In this document: positions 46,313 through 54,722 of the stretch, piece by piece
How positions within the stretch are numbered: the first letter of the stretch is position 1
How the letters are laid out: the number at the start of each line of letters is the position of its first letter
Virus record (IMG/VR): IMGVR_UViG_3300042330_000854
Location: 1 to 64,000 of that record
Direction: 5' to 3' (one strand)
DNA length: 64,000 nucleotides
Source of the DNA: a virus
Notes under the pieces: model-generated
Told to the model about the DNA's origin: nothing
What the model saw: the letters and a program-made list of their open reading frames with translations, nothing else
Database searches by the model: none
Program-made: the position numbers and the translations under genes

Positions 46313-46665
46313 AAATAATATTATTAATTGGGCTGCCTGGAAGTGGCCAATCAACATATGGAAAAAGTTTAATCAAAGAAAATGTTTATTTCTTTGATGA
46401 AGATTTATTTAAAATTAATAATATTCCTGAAAATACAAAACTTTTAATTTTTGCCCATCCGTTGTTTTGTATAAAAGAAAAATTAAATCAATTTAAAGAA
46501 AAAATATTTTGTGAAATTGAAGAAGTTTATTTTGAAAACAATCCAGAACAATGTTTAAAAAATACAAAAAATAGAGATGGTAAACCATGTTATTCGAGCA
46601 TAAATTATTTGACTAAACAATATGTTATACCAAATAATGCTTATATTAAAAAATGTTATGAATAA
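46309..46665 (+). CDS. P-loop kinase-like protein with altered Walker A, TTG start
   Basis: 118 residues. MKIILLIGLPGSGQSTYGKS matches the N-terminus of small polynucleotide/AAA_33 kinases, but the P-loop Lys is Gln (GSGQST). TTG must be the start because the P-loop begins at residue 8 and no ATG is near. The Lys loss suggests a weak or non-catalytic nucleotide binder. A kinase-like NRDGKPCYSS block follows. Confidence 0.7.
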   Translation: MKIILLIGLPGSGQSTYGKSLIKENVYFFDEDLFKINNIPENTKLLIFAHPLFCIKEKLNQFKEKIFCEIEEVYFENNPEQCLKNTKNRDGKPCYSSINYLTKQYVIPNNAYIKKCYE

Positions 46666-46675
46666 AATATTAAAT

Positions 46676-46762
46676 GGATAGTTAGTAGAGTGGTCGATTG
46701 CGCTACATTGGAAATGTAGAGAACCTGTAAAGGTTCCAGGGGTTCAAATCCTCTACTATCCG
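46676..46762 (+). tRNA. tRNA-Ser (GGA)
   Basis: Acceptor GGATAGT/ACTATCC, anticodon stem CTACA/TGTAG with loop TTGGAAA, long variable arm GAACC/GGTTC, T-arm AGGGG-TTCAAAT-CCTCT, discriminator G. Standard class II tRNA. Confidence 0.92.
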
Positions 46763-46773
46763 CAAAATTATTG

Positions 46774-46802
46774 TTGACATGTAAATAAAATAATAGTATA
46801 GT
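46774..46802 (+). promoter_or_regulatory. sigma70-type promoter
   Basis: TTGACA, 17 bp, TATAGT; ten bases before the split tRNA. Confidence 0.7.
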
Positions 46803-46811
46803 AAAATTATT

Positions 46812-47640
46812 GGTGTGTTGGCCGAGAGTATTATAGTTATTAAATTAATAGAGAGATTATAAATGTTTATATGTGAGTTTGGTTGTGGCAAGATTGCTAT
46901 TCATCAGTTTAAATCTAGTCATAAATGGTGTTGTTCAACAAACGTGAATACTTGTGTCGGTCATAGAGAAAAAATATCTAAATCAAAAAAGGGTATAAAT
47001 CCTTTTCTTGGAAGAGAACACCCAAGAGGCATGAAAGGGAAAATTCATATATTCAAGGGAAAAACTTATGAAGAAATTTTTGGAGATAGGGCTTCTATTA
47101 TTAAATCTAAAATTTCTAATAGTTTAAAAGGAAATACTAATTGGTCAAATGTCGATGAAATAATTAAAATTTTACATGCAGAACGTGCTCGTGAACGTAT
47201 ATTGAAACGATATGAAGCTGGGTGGCAACCTAAAGCTGGACGCTGCACCAAATATACATATGAGAGTAAGATAGCAGGAAAAATATTAGTAGATGGTACT
47301 TGGGAATTAGAAGTAGCAAAATGGTTAGATAGCAAATGTTTAAATTGGAAACGAAACACGAAAAGATTTCCTTATACTAATATAGAAGAAAAAATAAGTC
47401 ATTATACACCTGATTTTTGGATTGAAGAATGGGATTCATATTTAGAAATTAAGGGATACGAAACAGATTTAGATCGTTGTAAATGGGCGCAATTTAAAGA
47501 AAATTTAATAGTATGGTATAAAAAAGATATAGACAAAATTATTAAAGATAATAAACTTTTATCTAGCTACATATGCATATAGTTTTAGACGTTGAAGGTA
47601 GTAACCCTGTCTTCCAAAAGTTCAAATCTTTTACACACCG
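46812..47640 (+). tRNA. class II tRNA interrupted by a homing endonuclease gene
   Basis: 5' part GGTGTGTTGGCCGAGAG (46812 onward) has the acceptor strand and D-arm start of a Ser/Leu-type tRNA; 3' part ends AAAAG-TTCAAAT-CTTTT then ACACACC (47633-47639), which pairs with GGTGTGT. The endonuclease gene lies between. A GTTGAAG loop near 47591 would give TGA (Ser), but its stem is weak. Either an intron-like insertion or a broken tRNA. Confidence 0.6.
46863..47582 (+). CDS. homing endonuclease of the Vsr-like (EDxHD) type
   Basis: 239 residues. N-terminal Cys-rich finger (CEFGCGK...WCCSTNVNTC), a NUMOD3-like SKSKKGINPFLGREHP segment, and a C-terminal PD-(D/E)xK-like core: DGTWELEVAKWLD, RFPY, HYTPDFWIEE and YLEIKGYETD. 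This layout fits the EDxHD/I-Bth0305I-type family of phage homing enzymes. It cuts a target allele so that the gene is copied in. Confidence 0.82.
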   Translation: MFICEFGCGKIAIHQFKSSHKWCCSTNVNTCVGHREKISKSKKGINPFLGREHPRGMKGKIHIFKGKTYEEIFGDRASIIKSKISNSLKGNTNWSNVDEIIKILHAERARERILKRYEAGWQPKAGRCTKYTYESKIAGKILVDGTWELEVAKWLDSKCLNWKRNTKRFPYTNIEEKISHYTPDFWIEEWDSYLEIKGYETDLDRCKWAQFKENLIVWYKKDIDKIIKDNKLLSSYICI

Positions 47641-47644
47641 CTTT

Positions 47645-47731
47645 GGATAATTAACTTACAGGGCTGTAAGCGCTGCCTCGAAAGCAGATGGAACGATAAT
47701 ATCGTTTGGGGATCGAGACCTCAGTTATCCG
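47645..47731 (+). tRNA. tRNA-Ser (CGA) with T-loop ATCGAGA
   Basis: Acceptor GGATAAT/GTTATCC, D-region CTTACA-GGGC-TGTAAG (a six-pair stem with four-base loop), anticodon loop CTCGAAA, variable arm AACGAT-AAT-ATCGTT, T-arm TGGGG-ATCGAGA-CCTCA. The D- and T-loops again differ together from the standard. Confidence 0.78.
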
Positions 47732-47739
47732 CAATTAGT

Positions 47740-47822
47740 TTTGTTTGGAGAGTAGAATACCGTAAACTTGCGACATAGTGTCTGTTAAAGAGATAATTGG
47801 TTCAAATCCAATCACAAACAAA
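47740..47822 (+). tRNA. tRNA-like gene, family GAGAGTAGAATAC copy 2
   Basis: TTTGTTTG/CAAACAAA acceptor, GAGAGTAGAATAC block and T-arm ATTGG-TTCAAAT-CCAAT as at 33714. The middle differs (GACA-TAG-TGTC instead of CCTTGG-TGTT-CCAAGG). Amino acid not assigned. Confidence 0.55.
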
Positions 47823-47959
47823 ATTAATAACATTTCTATAAAATATTTGAACTATAATCAGAAATTAGCATAACTGATTATATCAAATTATTAGTTGACT
47901 TTTGTTGATTCTTGGTCAAAGTCCTTTTAATTTGTGAAATATTTTTATAGAGCTAATTT

Positions 47960-48030
47960 CCGCTATAACTCAATGAGAGAGTAGCAGTTTTGTAAACTGA
48001 AAGCTGGGAGTTCAAATCTCTCTAGCGGCG
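47960..48030 (+). tRNA. tRNA-Thr (TGT)
   Basis: Acceptor CCGCTA/TAGCGG, D-arm ACTC-AATGAGA-GAGT, anticodon loop TTTGTAA on CAGT/ACTG, T-arm GGGAG-TTCAAAT-CTCTC. Standard T-loop. 20 nt before the next gene. Confidence 0.85.
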
Positions 48031-48049
48031 CTTTTTGTGGAGGCTTAAC

Positions 48050-48703
48050 ATGAGATTAGAAGATTTAAAGCGTATATTAAAAGAAAGTCCAGCGGCGGCA
48101 TATGGTAATATGTTAGCTAGTCCAAGTTATTTTTATACTGAAATTAGCGCTCAATTTTTTCGTGAAAATTGGAATATTGTTGGTGAAATTACTATAAATA
48201 ATGATATATTAACAATAGGTCATATGAAAAATAATGATTTAGATGTTTATGTTGCCGGGTATTTTGACGAAAAAATAGAAGACTTTGGAAGTTATAAAGA
48301 AACTAAAGAAATATTTTTTGTTTTATTACAAGCATATTTAAAAAAAGATAATTATGTTGAACAACATTTTCCTTATAAAAATGTTTATTCTATGGCAGCA
48401 ATTAAAGTTAGCTCCGATGCACAAACTCAAGGAATTGCATCAGGATTTTATACTTGGTTATTAAACCAAGGAATTATTTTACGCTCAGATCAATTACAAT
48501 ATAATGGTGCTAGAAGATTATGGGCGAAATTATCAAAATACGATCATTTGGTTGTTGATGTTTTAGATATTAAAAATAATAAAATCGTAGCTAAAAATGA
48601 ACAATTATATCATGGTTTTAAAGAAGACGATTTTGATAAACGTTACTGGTCGAGAAACGATGATAAAAAAGATATTGTTTTTATTTTAACAAAAGTAGTT
48701 TAA
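48050..48703 (+). CDS. GNAT-like protein with putative capsid-targeting leader (copy 3)
   Basis: 217 residues from ATG 48050 behind GGAGG. Leader MRLEDLKRILKE then SPAAAYGNMLAS (LKE site). GNAT motif A position: VSSDAQTQGIASGFYTWLL; B position: LQYNGARRLWAKLSKY. About as close to 6668 as 7322 is, but on the opposite strand 40 kb away. Confidence 0.78.
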   Translation: MRLEDLKRILKESPAAAYGNMLASPSYFYTEISAQFFRENWNIVGEITINNDILTIGHMKNNDLDVYVAGYFDEKIEDFGSYKETKEIFFVLLQAYLKKDNYVEQHFPYKNVYSMAAIKVSSDAQTQGIASGFYTWLLNQGIILRSDQLQYNGARRLWAKLSKYDHLVVDVLDIKNNKIVAKNEQLYHGFKEDDFDKRYWSRNDDKKDIVFILTKVV

Positions 48704-48706
48704 AAA

Positions 48707-48889
48707 ATGAATAATTTAGAATTATGTTTTAATCAATTTGTTGATTTGATTGATTATTGTTTTAATAACGATAAAACTTTATTAAAACAAAAAATTGATA
48801 ATTATACAAAAAATTATAAAAATTTAGGATTTGAACATCAAGGCGAATTAAGTTTGTTAATCAACGATTATTATAAATTTGACAAATAA
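48707..48889 (+). CDS. hypothetical 60-residue protein
   Basis: Starts MNNLELCFNQFVDLIDYCFN, three nucleotides after the GNAT gene. Its last codons contain the -35 box of the next promoter. Confidence 0.65.
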   Translation: MNNLELCFNQFVDLIDYCFNNDKTLLKQKIDNYTKNYKNLGFEHQGELSLLINDYYKFDK

Positions 48890-48906
48890 ATTAATTATGG
48901 TAATAT
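48879..48906 (+). promoter_or_regulatory. sigma70-type promoter
   Basis: TTGACA, 16 bp, TAATAT; 27 bp before ATG 48933. Confidence 0.65.
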
Positions 48907-48932
48907 CGTATTATCAACAATAGGAGATTATC

Positions 48933-49205
48933 ATGACCATTGAAAATATGTTTAATGAAATTTATCGTTTTGTTCGCAAAGACGAAAATTTTATTCCTCG
49001 TAATTATCAAACTATTGGTGGTGGTTGGACGGTTGATACTTGGAAATTGAATGATGTAACGGTTCAATTGATGGATGAAGGTTATACAATTGTTATTTTT
49101 AATGATAATGTGCATGTTCATCAAACTTGTACTAATCCTTTGGTTTTTACCAAAGGCGATGAAGAAAATATTAAAAATATTTATATTGAACTGTTTCAAG
49201 AATAA
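48933..49205 (+). CDS. hypothetical protein
   Basis: 90 residues, ATG behind AGGAG. Strand-rich centre (GGGWTVDTWKLNDVTVQLMD). Nine nucleotides upstream of a tRNA. Unknown. Confidence 0.75.
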   Translation: MTIENMFNEIYRFVRKDENFIPRNYQTIGGGWTVDTWKLNDVTVQLMDEGYTIVIFNDNVHVHQTCTNPLVFTKGDEENIKNIYIELFQE

Positions 49206-49213
49206 GTTATTAT

Positions 49214-49281
49214 GGCAAAAGATCAGGTGATCAAACAGTTTTCATACGACTGTTAGCGTGGTTCGATTCCACGTTTTGCTA
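49214..49281 (+). tRNA. compact tRNA-Met (CAT)
   Basis: 68 nt. Acceptor GGCAAAA/TTTTGCT, D-arm GATC-AGGT-GATC (four-base loop), anticodon stem AACAGT/ACTGTT around TTTCATACG, T-arm CGTGG-TTCGATT-CCACG. The anticodon loop is nine bases unless a T-G pair closes it to TTCATAC. D-arm like 32861. Confidence 0.72.
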
Positions 49282-49302
49282 CTATTGTTTAAAGGATAAA
49301 AT

Positions 49303-49629
49303 ATGTCAACATTAGTAATTTTTAGTAGAGATTGGGCCGACGAATTCCAATGCGAAGAATTTATCATTACTGAATTATCAAAAGATGATGCAGAAAAACT
49401 AATTTTCAATAAACTTGAAAAATCATATGAATATTATTTTGGAACCAATGAAGGTTTTGAAACAAATGATTTAAGTATTCAAGATTTTGAAATTAAAGAA
49501 ATTTCTGATCAAGAAAAAGAAACCTTAACCAAATTAATTGGTGAGCGATTTGGTACAGGTATTCTTTATACTATGTTTAATGATGAAGAAGAGTATGAAG
49601 AAGAAGATGAGGATGAAAATGAATATTAA
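49303..49629 (+). CDS. hypothetical acidic protein
   Basis: 108 residues ending in a nearly pure Glu/Asp stretch (DEEEYEEEDEDENEY). ATG behind AAAGGA. The acidic tail could mimic nucleic acid. Confidence 0.75.
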   Translation: MSTLVIFSRDWADEFQCEEFIITELSKDDAEKLIFNKLEKSYEYYFGTNEGFETNDLSIQDFEIKEISDQEKETLTKLIGERFGTGILYTMFNDEEEYEEEDEDENEY

Positions 49630-50239
49630 TAAAAATGAAGTGCAATTTATAATGGCATTAGCTAGAATTTTAGAACATGAAGAAATTGATACGGTTGATG
49701 AAATTTCTGATGATACGATACAACAATTATTAGAAGATTATAATATTTCTGAAAAAAAATTTACACAAATAAAAAAATTAATGACGGAAGACGTTGATAA
49801 TGATGAAGAAAAAACATTCATTGTTAACTACAAAGACACTTTTATTACAATTAAAGAATATTCAGTTACTCGAATATATTTACACAACTTAGCTAATAGC
49901 ATTAGTGATTTTAAAGAAAATACCCCAATTAAAATTTTAGATTCTAAAACTAATGAATTGCTTGAAGAATATTTTTATAATTTAGATAAAACAAGATATA
50001 TTTGGAAAAAATATAAAAATAATAAATTATTTTCTGAACAATATTACTTTATAAAAGAATGGTATGATAGTTTAGATCGTAATGATGGTCCTGCGGAAAT
50101 TATTTATACAAATAAAAAAAATATATATAAATTTTATTGTCAAGATGCAGAATATTCATTAAAACAATGGTTAAATGTACATGAAAACCAAGATGAGAAT
50201 TTCAAAAAAGAAATGTTAGAAAAATATAAGGGAGAATAA
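49619..50239 (+). CDS. protein with C-terminal HRLTGPA-like domain
   Basis: 206 residues from ATG 49619, 11 nt inside the previous gene. Residues 1-60 are an acidic helical domain; the C-terminal part is a family-related unit (DRNDGPAEIIY, WLNVHENQDENFKKEMLEKY) with Arg-Asn-Asp in place of His-Arg-Leu-Thr. Shows the unit can be fused to other domains. Confidence 0.72.
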   Translation: MNINKNEVQFIMALARILEHEEIDTVDEISDDTIQQLLEDYNISEKKFTQIKKLMTEDVDNDEEKTFIVNYKDTFITIKEYSVTRIYLHNLANSISDFKENTPIKILDSKTNELLEEYFYNLDKTRYIWKKYKNNKLFSEQYYFIKEWYDSLDRNDGPAEIIYTNKKNIYKFYCQDAEYSLKQWLNVHENQDENFKKEMLEKYKGE

Positions 50240-50247
50240 TCTCCCTT
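50228..50247. terminator. bidirectional hairpin terminator
   Basis: AAGGGAGA-ATAA-TCTCCCTT between convergent genes, overlapping both stop codon regions. Confidence 0.8.
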
Positions 50248-50956
50248 ATTTTATTGCCTTATTTAATTTTTCCATCATTGTTTCATCAAATTTAAATGAA
50301 CAAATAATATAGCGTTTATTTGGTTCTGGCGCATCTGTCATTTGGATATGAGAAAAATCACTTAAATTTAATTTTTCTGTTTCAACAATATACTTAAATT
50401 CAGACTCTTGAATAAACATATAATCAGCACGCCCAAGTAAAATTTGTTTTACTCTTGCAGTGTTTTCTTCAGTTGATTCAACCATTTTTGTATTATTTGT
50501 TTTTAATAAATTATCCAAATAATTACCATAAGATAATTCTACTTTACGAGCAAATCGCAAATTTTCATCTTTTGTTAAATCAGCAAAAGTTTTATGTGCT
50601 TTTATTTTTTCATTTGAGTTACTCAATAACACCCCAATTGGGTTATCAGTTAAAACAGGTTCGGAAAACTTACCAATTTTTTCACGCTCTGCACGTTTAA
50701 AATAATTCAATGCACAAACTGGTTCGACATTTTCTTCTAAAGCAATTAATTGGCGAGCTAATGGTAATTCTACAAATACAGGTTTAAATCCAGCTTTAAT
50801 AAAAGCATCAGAAGATGCTTGACCAACCGAACCTGTAATTCCTGTTTCAGTTTTCATAATTAATGGCGCACGTTGAGAATAAACAACTTTTATTTCTTGT
50901 GCAAACACGGGAAAAGCAAATAATAAAGTAAGTAAAAATGTGGTTAATAATTTCAT
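50246..50956 (-). CDS. exported periplasmic solute-binding protein (family 3-like)
   Basis: 236 residues from ATG 50956 behind AAGGA. Sec signal peptide MKLLTTFLLTLLFAFPVFAQ, then EIKVVYSQRAPLIMKTETGI, PIGVLLSNS and FADLTKDENLRFARKVE, the fold pattern of SBP_bac_3/PheC-like binding proteins. Such proteins capture small molecules in the periplasm of Gram-negative bacteria. Rare in phages: it could scavenge a nutrient, or bind a signal. It stands alone, facing a terminator. Confidence 0.8.
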   Translation of the reverse strand: MKLLTTFLLTLLFAFPVFAQEIKVVYSQRAPLIMKTETGITGSVGQASSDAFIKAGFKPVFVELPLARQLIALEENVEPVCALNYFKRAEREKIGKFSEPVLTDNPIGVLLSNSNEKIKAHKTFADLTKDENLRFARKVELSYGNYLDNLLKTNNTKMVESTEENTARVKQILLGRADYMFIQESEFKYIVETEKLNLSDFSHIQMTDAPEPNKRYIICSFKFDETMMEKLNKAIK

Positions 50957-51003
50957 GTTTTTGTTCCTTAAAAAAGTATTTATCAATTTTAGAAAGAGTT
51001 AAA

Positions 51004-51339
51004 ATGAGATTTATTTATTATATTGATGGTGAAAAATTTACAACTAACAATTATGATGAAGTTCCGATTTATGAAATTTCATTTTTAGATGAAAATACAC
51101 CTGCTTTAGAGGATTTAAAAACTGGTCATAAACGTTGGTGTTTTAAAGGAAGAATTTTACATCGATTAACTGGTCCTGCACATATTGCAGATAATGGAGT
51201 AGAAGATTTTTGGTTAAATGGAATTTATTACCGAAGAATAAAAGAATGGATTAAGGTTCATCCAAATCCTGATCTTTATTTTGATGCAATCGGGATAAAA
51301 ACAGAAACCGATAAAGTTATTTGGTACTTACAAAATTAA
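51004..51339 (+). CDS. HRLTGPA-family protein (type P)
   Basis: 111 residues from ATG 51004 behind AGAAAGAG. Core LHRLTGPAHI, end KTETDKVIWYLQN. Divergent from the solute-binding protein. Confidence 0.85.
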   Translation: MRFIYYIDGEKFTTNNYDEVPIYEISFLDENTPALEDLKTGHKRWCFKGRILHRLTGPAHIADNGVEDFWLNGIYYRRIKEWIKVHPNPDLYFDAIGIKTETDKVIWYLQN

Positions 51340-51342
51340 TCC

Positions 51343-51371
51343 TTGACAAAAAACAGAATATTTTCTATATT
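51343..51371 (+). promoter_or_regulatory. sigma70-type promoter with GAATATTTTC spacer
   Basis: TTGACA, 17 bp ending GAATATTTTC, TATATT; variant of the palindromic spacer. Drives 51402. Confidence 0.85.
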
Positions 51372-51401
51372 AAATTTATCAACTAATTAACGGAGAATGA
51401 T

Positions 51402-51593
51402 ATGTCCTATTTTACTGAAGAAAATATGGTTGGCCTCTCTAAAGAAGACCTTGAAATTCTAAATAAAACTTTTTCTAAAGAACTGAAAAAATATTATGAA
51501 GAGCATCGTGAAGTTGATACCGTGATTATTGATTCAATTGCTACAAAAGTTTTTGATGATTTTTGTGAAAAGTATGATGCAATTTGTCAATAA
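51402..51593 (+). CDS. hypothetical 63-residue protein
   Basis: MSYFTEENMVGLSKEDLEIL..., helical and charged. Monocistronic between promoter and terminator, hence probably strongly expressed. Confidence 0.75.
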   Translation: MSYFTEENMVGLSKEDLEILNKTFSKELKKYYEEHREVDTVIIDSIATKVFDDFCEKYDAICQ

Positions 51594-51625
51594 AAAAGGG
51601 GGGAGAAACAATTCTCCCCCTTTTT
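51593..51625. terminator. strong bidirectional hairpin terminator
   Basis: GGGGGAGAA and TTCTCCCCC with A and T runs on the outside, directly after the stop at 51593. Confidence 0.88.
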
Positions 51626-51642
51626 GTTTAATTAATTAACGA

Positions 51643-52062
51643 TTAAACTAATGAATCATTAATTGTTACGCTTACATTGTTGCCAGTTGTTACATCTGGT
51701 GCTAATTTGTAAACAAAACCGTTTTGGCCGTCTAAGCTTTTAGCTAAACCAGGAGTTGCAGTTGACCATGAAGCTTTATGTTCTACAATAAATTTCACAA
51801 CATAAACTGTATTGCCTGTTGACGCAGCAGGAAGATCAGTATCACCAGCGGCATAAAGCGCAGTTTCAACATCACCTAATACTACTGGTTGACCACGAAG
51901 AGAAACAGTACGCATTAAGGCATCAAATGCTAATTGTGTTGTTGCACCAAACGCAGCAGGAGTAATATTTACAAGTGTACGAACAGTGTAATAATCAACA
52001 TTACCTGTTAAGTTTTGTCCTGGGATTGCTTTACCAGCATATTTTAAACCATTATCAATCAT
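51643..52062 (-). CDS. probable virion structural protein
   Basis: 139 residues, Ala/Thr/Val/Gly-rich and not Lys/Asn-rich like its neighbours, with richer codon usage, which is typical of abundant capsid or decoration proteins. Starts MIDNGLKYAGKAIPGQNLTG. Strong AGAGGAT ribosome site. Exact role unknown. Confidence 0.68.
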   Translation of the reverse strand: MIDNGLKYAGKAIPGQNLTGNVDYYTVRTLVNITPAAFGATTQLAFDALMRTVSLRGQPVVLGDVETALYAAGDTDLPAASTGNTVYVVKFIVEHKASWSTATPGLAKSLDGQNGFVYKLAPDVTTGNNVSVTINDSLV

Positions 52063-52105
52063 TTTATATATCCTCTATTTTTAGGAATAATTTATTCCAT
52101 TATAT

Positions 52106-53539
52106 TTATTTAATGTTTTTCTTAAATTTTGGTCTTTTATATATTGAATTTTCTGGATAAGGATTTGTATTACTTCCAAATGGAATAGCAGATGATGCTA
52201 CACTTGATGCGGTAGTTGATTCTTTTATTATTATATTATTTTTTTCAATAAAATTTAAAATTTCATCTTTAATTTTCTTTATTTGTGGATTCTCATCAAA
52301 ATATTTTGATTGATTTATTGCTGTAAAACCAACCAAATCATTTTTATTTTTTATAATAAATTTTTTAAAATCAAAGATGAAATTTTTATCTAATTTAGAA
52401 TAATCTAATTCATTTTTAATGTTTAATAAAATATAATATAAATTTGTTATTTTATTAATATATGGATTATTTTTCATTTCATTAATTATATTGGTAAATG
52501 AAACAACTTCTTCATTATTTTCTTTATCAATATATTTTGATATTTTTTTCAAATATTCACTACGATAAGCATTTGGATCAATGGCAACTGTTAATGCTCT
52601 TTGAACTCGTTCCATTAATTTTAAAACAACATCTAATTTTTCTTCGTAACCTATGCCACCAGGGGCGCGGATTTCTAAATAACCCAAATCTTTAAATTTT
52701 CTAAAATTTACAGCTTGATATTTTTTTCCCATATTATCTAAAACCCATTGATTAGTAAATGAATTATCTTTTGTTATTTCATCGTTTTTATTTTGTCCAT
52801 TTAAATAACCATCCAAATCAGAAATTTTATTTGAAATTATTTTTGCATAACCATTACTTTCTCTATTAAATAATTTTACAACAAAAACATCATCAAAAAA
52901 TACTAAAAATTTTAATAAATCAATTTTATCAAATTCAAATGTTCCAACATTTAAATGTAAACCTGTTGTTGAATTAGTTGATAAATTATCATCATCTTGA
53001 ATCATAAAAAATATTTGTTCTAATGCAACTTTGGCTTCATTATAATTTAAAACAGGTGTGACAATTTCTCTGCCTTGTGGATTAATACTATCATCGGTAA
53101 CAATTTGCCATTCATTTTGTTTTGGAAGTTCTAATTCTTCTAATTTATTTGTAAAATAAGTTTGTAAATTATGTTTGTTTTTGAATAAACTTAATTGTTC
53201 ATAAAATAAATCATCAATTATTTCTTTTAAGTTATAATATTCATTAACATCATAAAAACCCCAATTAAGCATATTATGCTCGCCATTATCCCAGGGAATC
53301 ATATAACTTATACTTTTACTAATTAATGGCGTATCGGAATATTCAGCATACATTTTTTTAAATTTATCTTTTTGACCACGAATATAAATGTCATAAAAAT
53401 GTTCATATAAATCATCATCATCATCTACTTCATCTAAATCACAAGCTATTTCAAATTCAAACCCCCAAGTTAAATCTAAACTTGATTGATTTTTTCTGTT
53501 TTGTGCCATATTTCTTTCTTGTAATTGTATTAAACGCAT
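52106..53539 (-). CDS. amidoligase-like protein with putative capsid-targeting leader (copy 2)
   Basis: 477 residues, the same length as the paralogue at 27041. Leader MRLIQLQE then RNMAQNRK. Blocks LTWGFEFEIAC, STTGLHLNVGTF and YLEIRAPGGIGY; NPYPENSIYKRPKFKKNIK at the C-terminus. It shares one nucleotide with the upstream gene, placing it at the end of a probable virion-protein operon (55250 to 52106). Confidence 0.75.
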   Translation of the reverse strand: MRLIQLQERNMAQNRKNQSSLDLTWGFEFEIACDLDEVDDDDDLYEHFYDIYIRGQKDKFKKMYAEYSDTPLISKSISYMIPWDNGEHNMLNWGFYDVNEYYNLKEIIDDLFYEQLSLFKNKHNLQTYFTNKLEELELPKQNEWQIVTDDSINPQGREIVTPVLNYNEAKVALEQIFFMIQDDDNLSTNSTTGLHLNVGTFEFDKIDLLKFLVFFDDVFVVKLFNRESNGYAKIISNKISDLDGYLNGQNKNDEITKDNSFTNQWVLDNMGKKYQAVNFRKFKDLGYLEIRAPGGIGYEEKLDVVLKLMERVQRALTVAIDPNAYRSEYLKKISKYIDKENNEEVVSFTNIINEMKNNPYINKITNLYYILLNIKNELDYSKLDKNFIFDFKKFIIKNKNDLVGFTAINQSKYFDENPQIKKIKDEILNFIEKNNIIIKESTTASSVASSAIPFGSNTNPYPENSIYKRPKFKKNIK

Positions 53540-54204
53540 TAACGGTTCCTCCTCAAATAAGTTGCACCAATTGCAGCTAACAATGCTTGTGTTTCTGGAT
53601 TTTTATGATTTTTCAGCCATGTTTCTAAATTACCACTGCGACGAATGTTCTTTTTTAAATAATCAACTTCTGTTTGATCGATCCCCATATTTTTTAATAA
53701 ACGATAAATTTCATTACTATCCATATTTTTAGGTTGGGGATTTACATGTTTATCTCTAAAATTATCAGTTGAGTTTTGGCGAGTATTTTGTTTTGATGAA
53801 TTATCACTTAATTCATCTTTTGCTGCAACTTTAGCGGCTCCTGTTTCAAAAGCTTTTTTAGCAATTTGTAATAATAACTTTCTTAAATTATTATCAGAAA
53901 TTTGATGTTGTTCAAACAAAACACTTTCGCGTAAATTTGATGTAATATATTTTAAAATTTTTTCTTGATCAGCATTAGTTCCAAGTTTTTTTAAAGCCTT
54001 ATGAACCCAAGAATTAGCTTGGCGACGATCCATATCATAATGTTTTAATAAAAAATCAGCAGAAGCTTTTGCATCATACGTAAAAGATTGTCCAGTATCA
54101 GTTGTATCAACGCCCAAATAATCTAAAATATCATTTATTTTTTTCTCATCATGCGAAAGTTTATTATAAATTTCTTCGGCTATTTTTAATGCATTAAATT
54201 CCAT
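53539..54204 (-). CDS. putative internal head protein with IAE leader
   Basis: 221 residues. MEFNALKIAE is ten residues ending IAE, like the T4 IPIII leader MKTYQEFIAE. The rest is helical with a QN-rich linker (SSKQNTRQNSTDNFRDK). Coupled to neighbours by one-nucleotide overlaps. Function inferred from leader and context only. Confidence 0.6.
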   Translation of the reverse strand: MEFNALKIAEEIYNKLSHDEKKINDILDYLGVDTTDTGQSFTYDAKASADFLLKHYDMDRRQANSWVHKALKKLGTNADQEKILKYITSNLRESVLFEQHQISDNNLRKLLLQIAKKAFETGAAKVAAKDELSDNSSKQNTRQNSTDNFRDKHVNPQPKNMDSNEIYRLLKNMGIDQTEVDYLKKNIRRSGNLETWLKNHKNPETQALLAAIGATYLRRNR

Positions 54205-54722
54205 TATTTTTTACCTTTTAACATAAGTTCTTGTAATTCGCGCGCAATTAACATTTTTTGTTTGTCAGTGTAATTTTGTTTTTTTAAATGCTCTAATGTA
54301 GAATAATTTCTTTCTTGTGGACCTTTATCTGGTTGTTTTACTTGATTATCTGTAAATTTAGGTTCTGTTTTTTTAATTTCTTCTGAAGGTTTATTTTCTG
54401 AATTATCAGGTTTATTTTCTAATTCATTATCGTCATTAGTTTTTGTGTTATTTTCTTTTTCAGATGAATTATTTTTAATTGCATTTATAACAAATTTTTT
54501 ATCAAACCCAATTTCATTAACTAAAAAATTAGCTAAAGTTTGATAATCTTTATATCCGCCAGTTTGACCTAAATATTTTTTATATTTGTCGTACATTGTA
54601 GTTGCTAACATTTGAGCATCTAATTTACCTTCTGCATTTTTACTACCTAATTTACTCATGGCACTTAAGCCACGAGTTTTTAAATTTGTCATTAATGCAT
54701 CCCAAAACCCTTCGTTTAGCAT
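54204..54722 (-). CDS. putative virion-associated protein
   Basis: 172 residues. MLNEGFWDALMTNLKTRGL start, helical domain (LANFLVNEIGFDKKFVINAI), then a long Lys/Asn/Pro-rich low-complexity stretch (about 85-140) and a short helical end. Same helical motif (yy-sleF-L-x..FDKKxV) occurs in the downstream protein (SADFLLKHYDMDRRQANSW), suggesting a related fold. Confidence 0.62.
   Translation of the reverse strand: MLNEGFWDALMTNLKTRGLSAMSKLGSKNAEGKLDAQMLATTMYDKYKKYLGQTGGYKDYQTLANFLVNEIGFDKKFVINAIKNNSSEKENNTKTNDDNELENKPDNSENKPSEEIKKTEPKFTDNQVKQPDKGPQERNYSTLEHLKKQNYTDKQKMLIARELQELMLKGKK

Noticed and set aside
52498-52695. Plus-strand frame inside the amidoligase-like gene.
   Set aside because: Antisense shadow of a conserved coding region.
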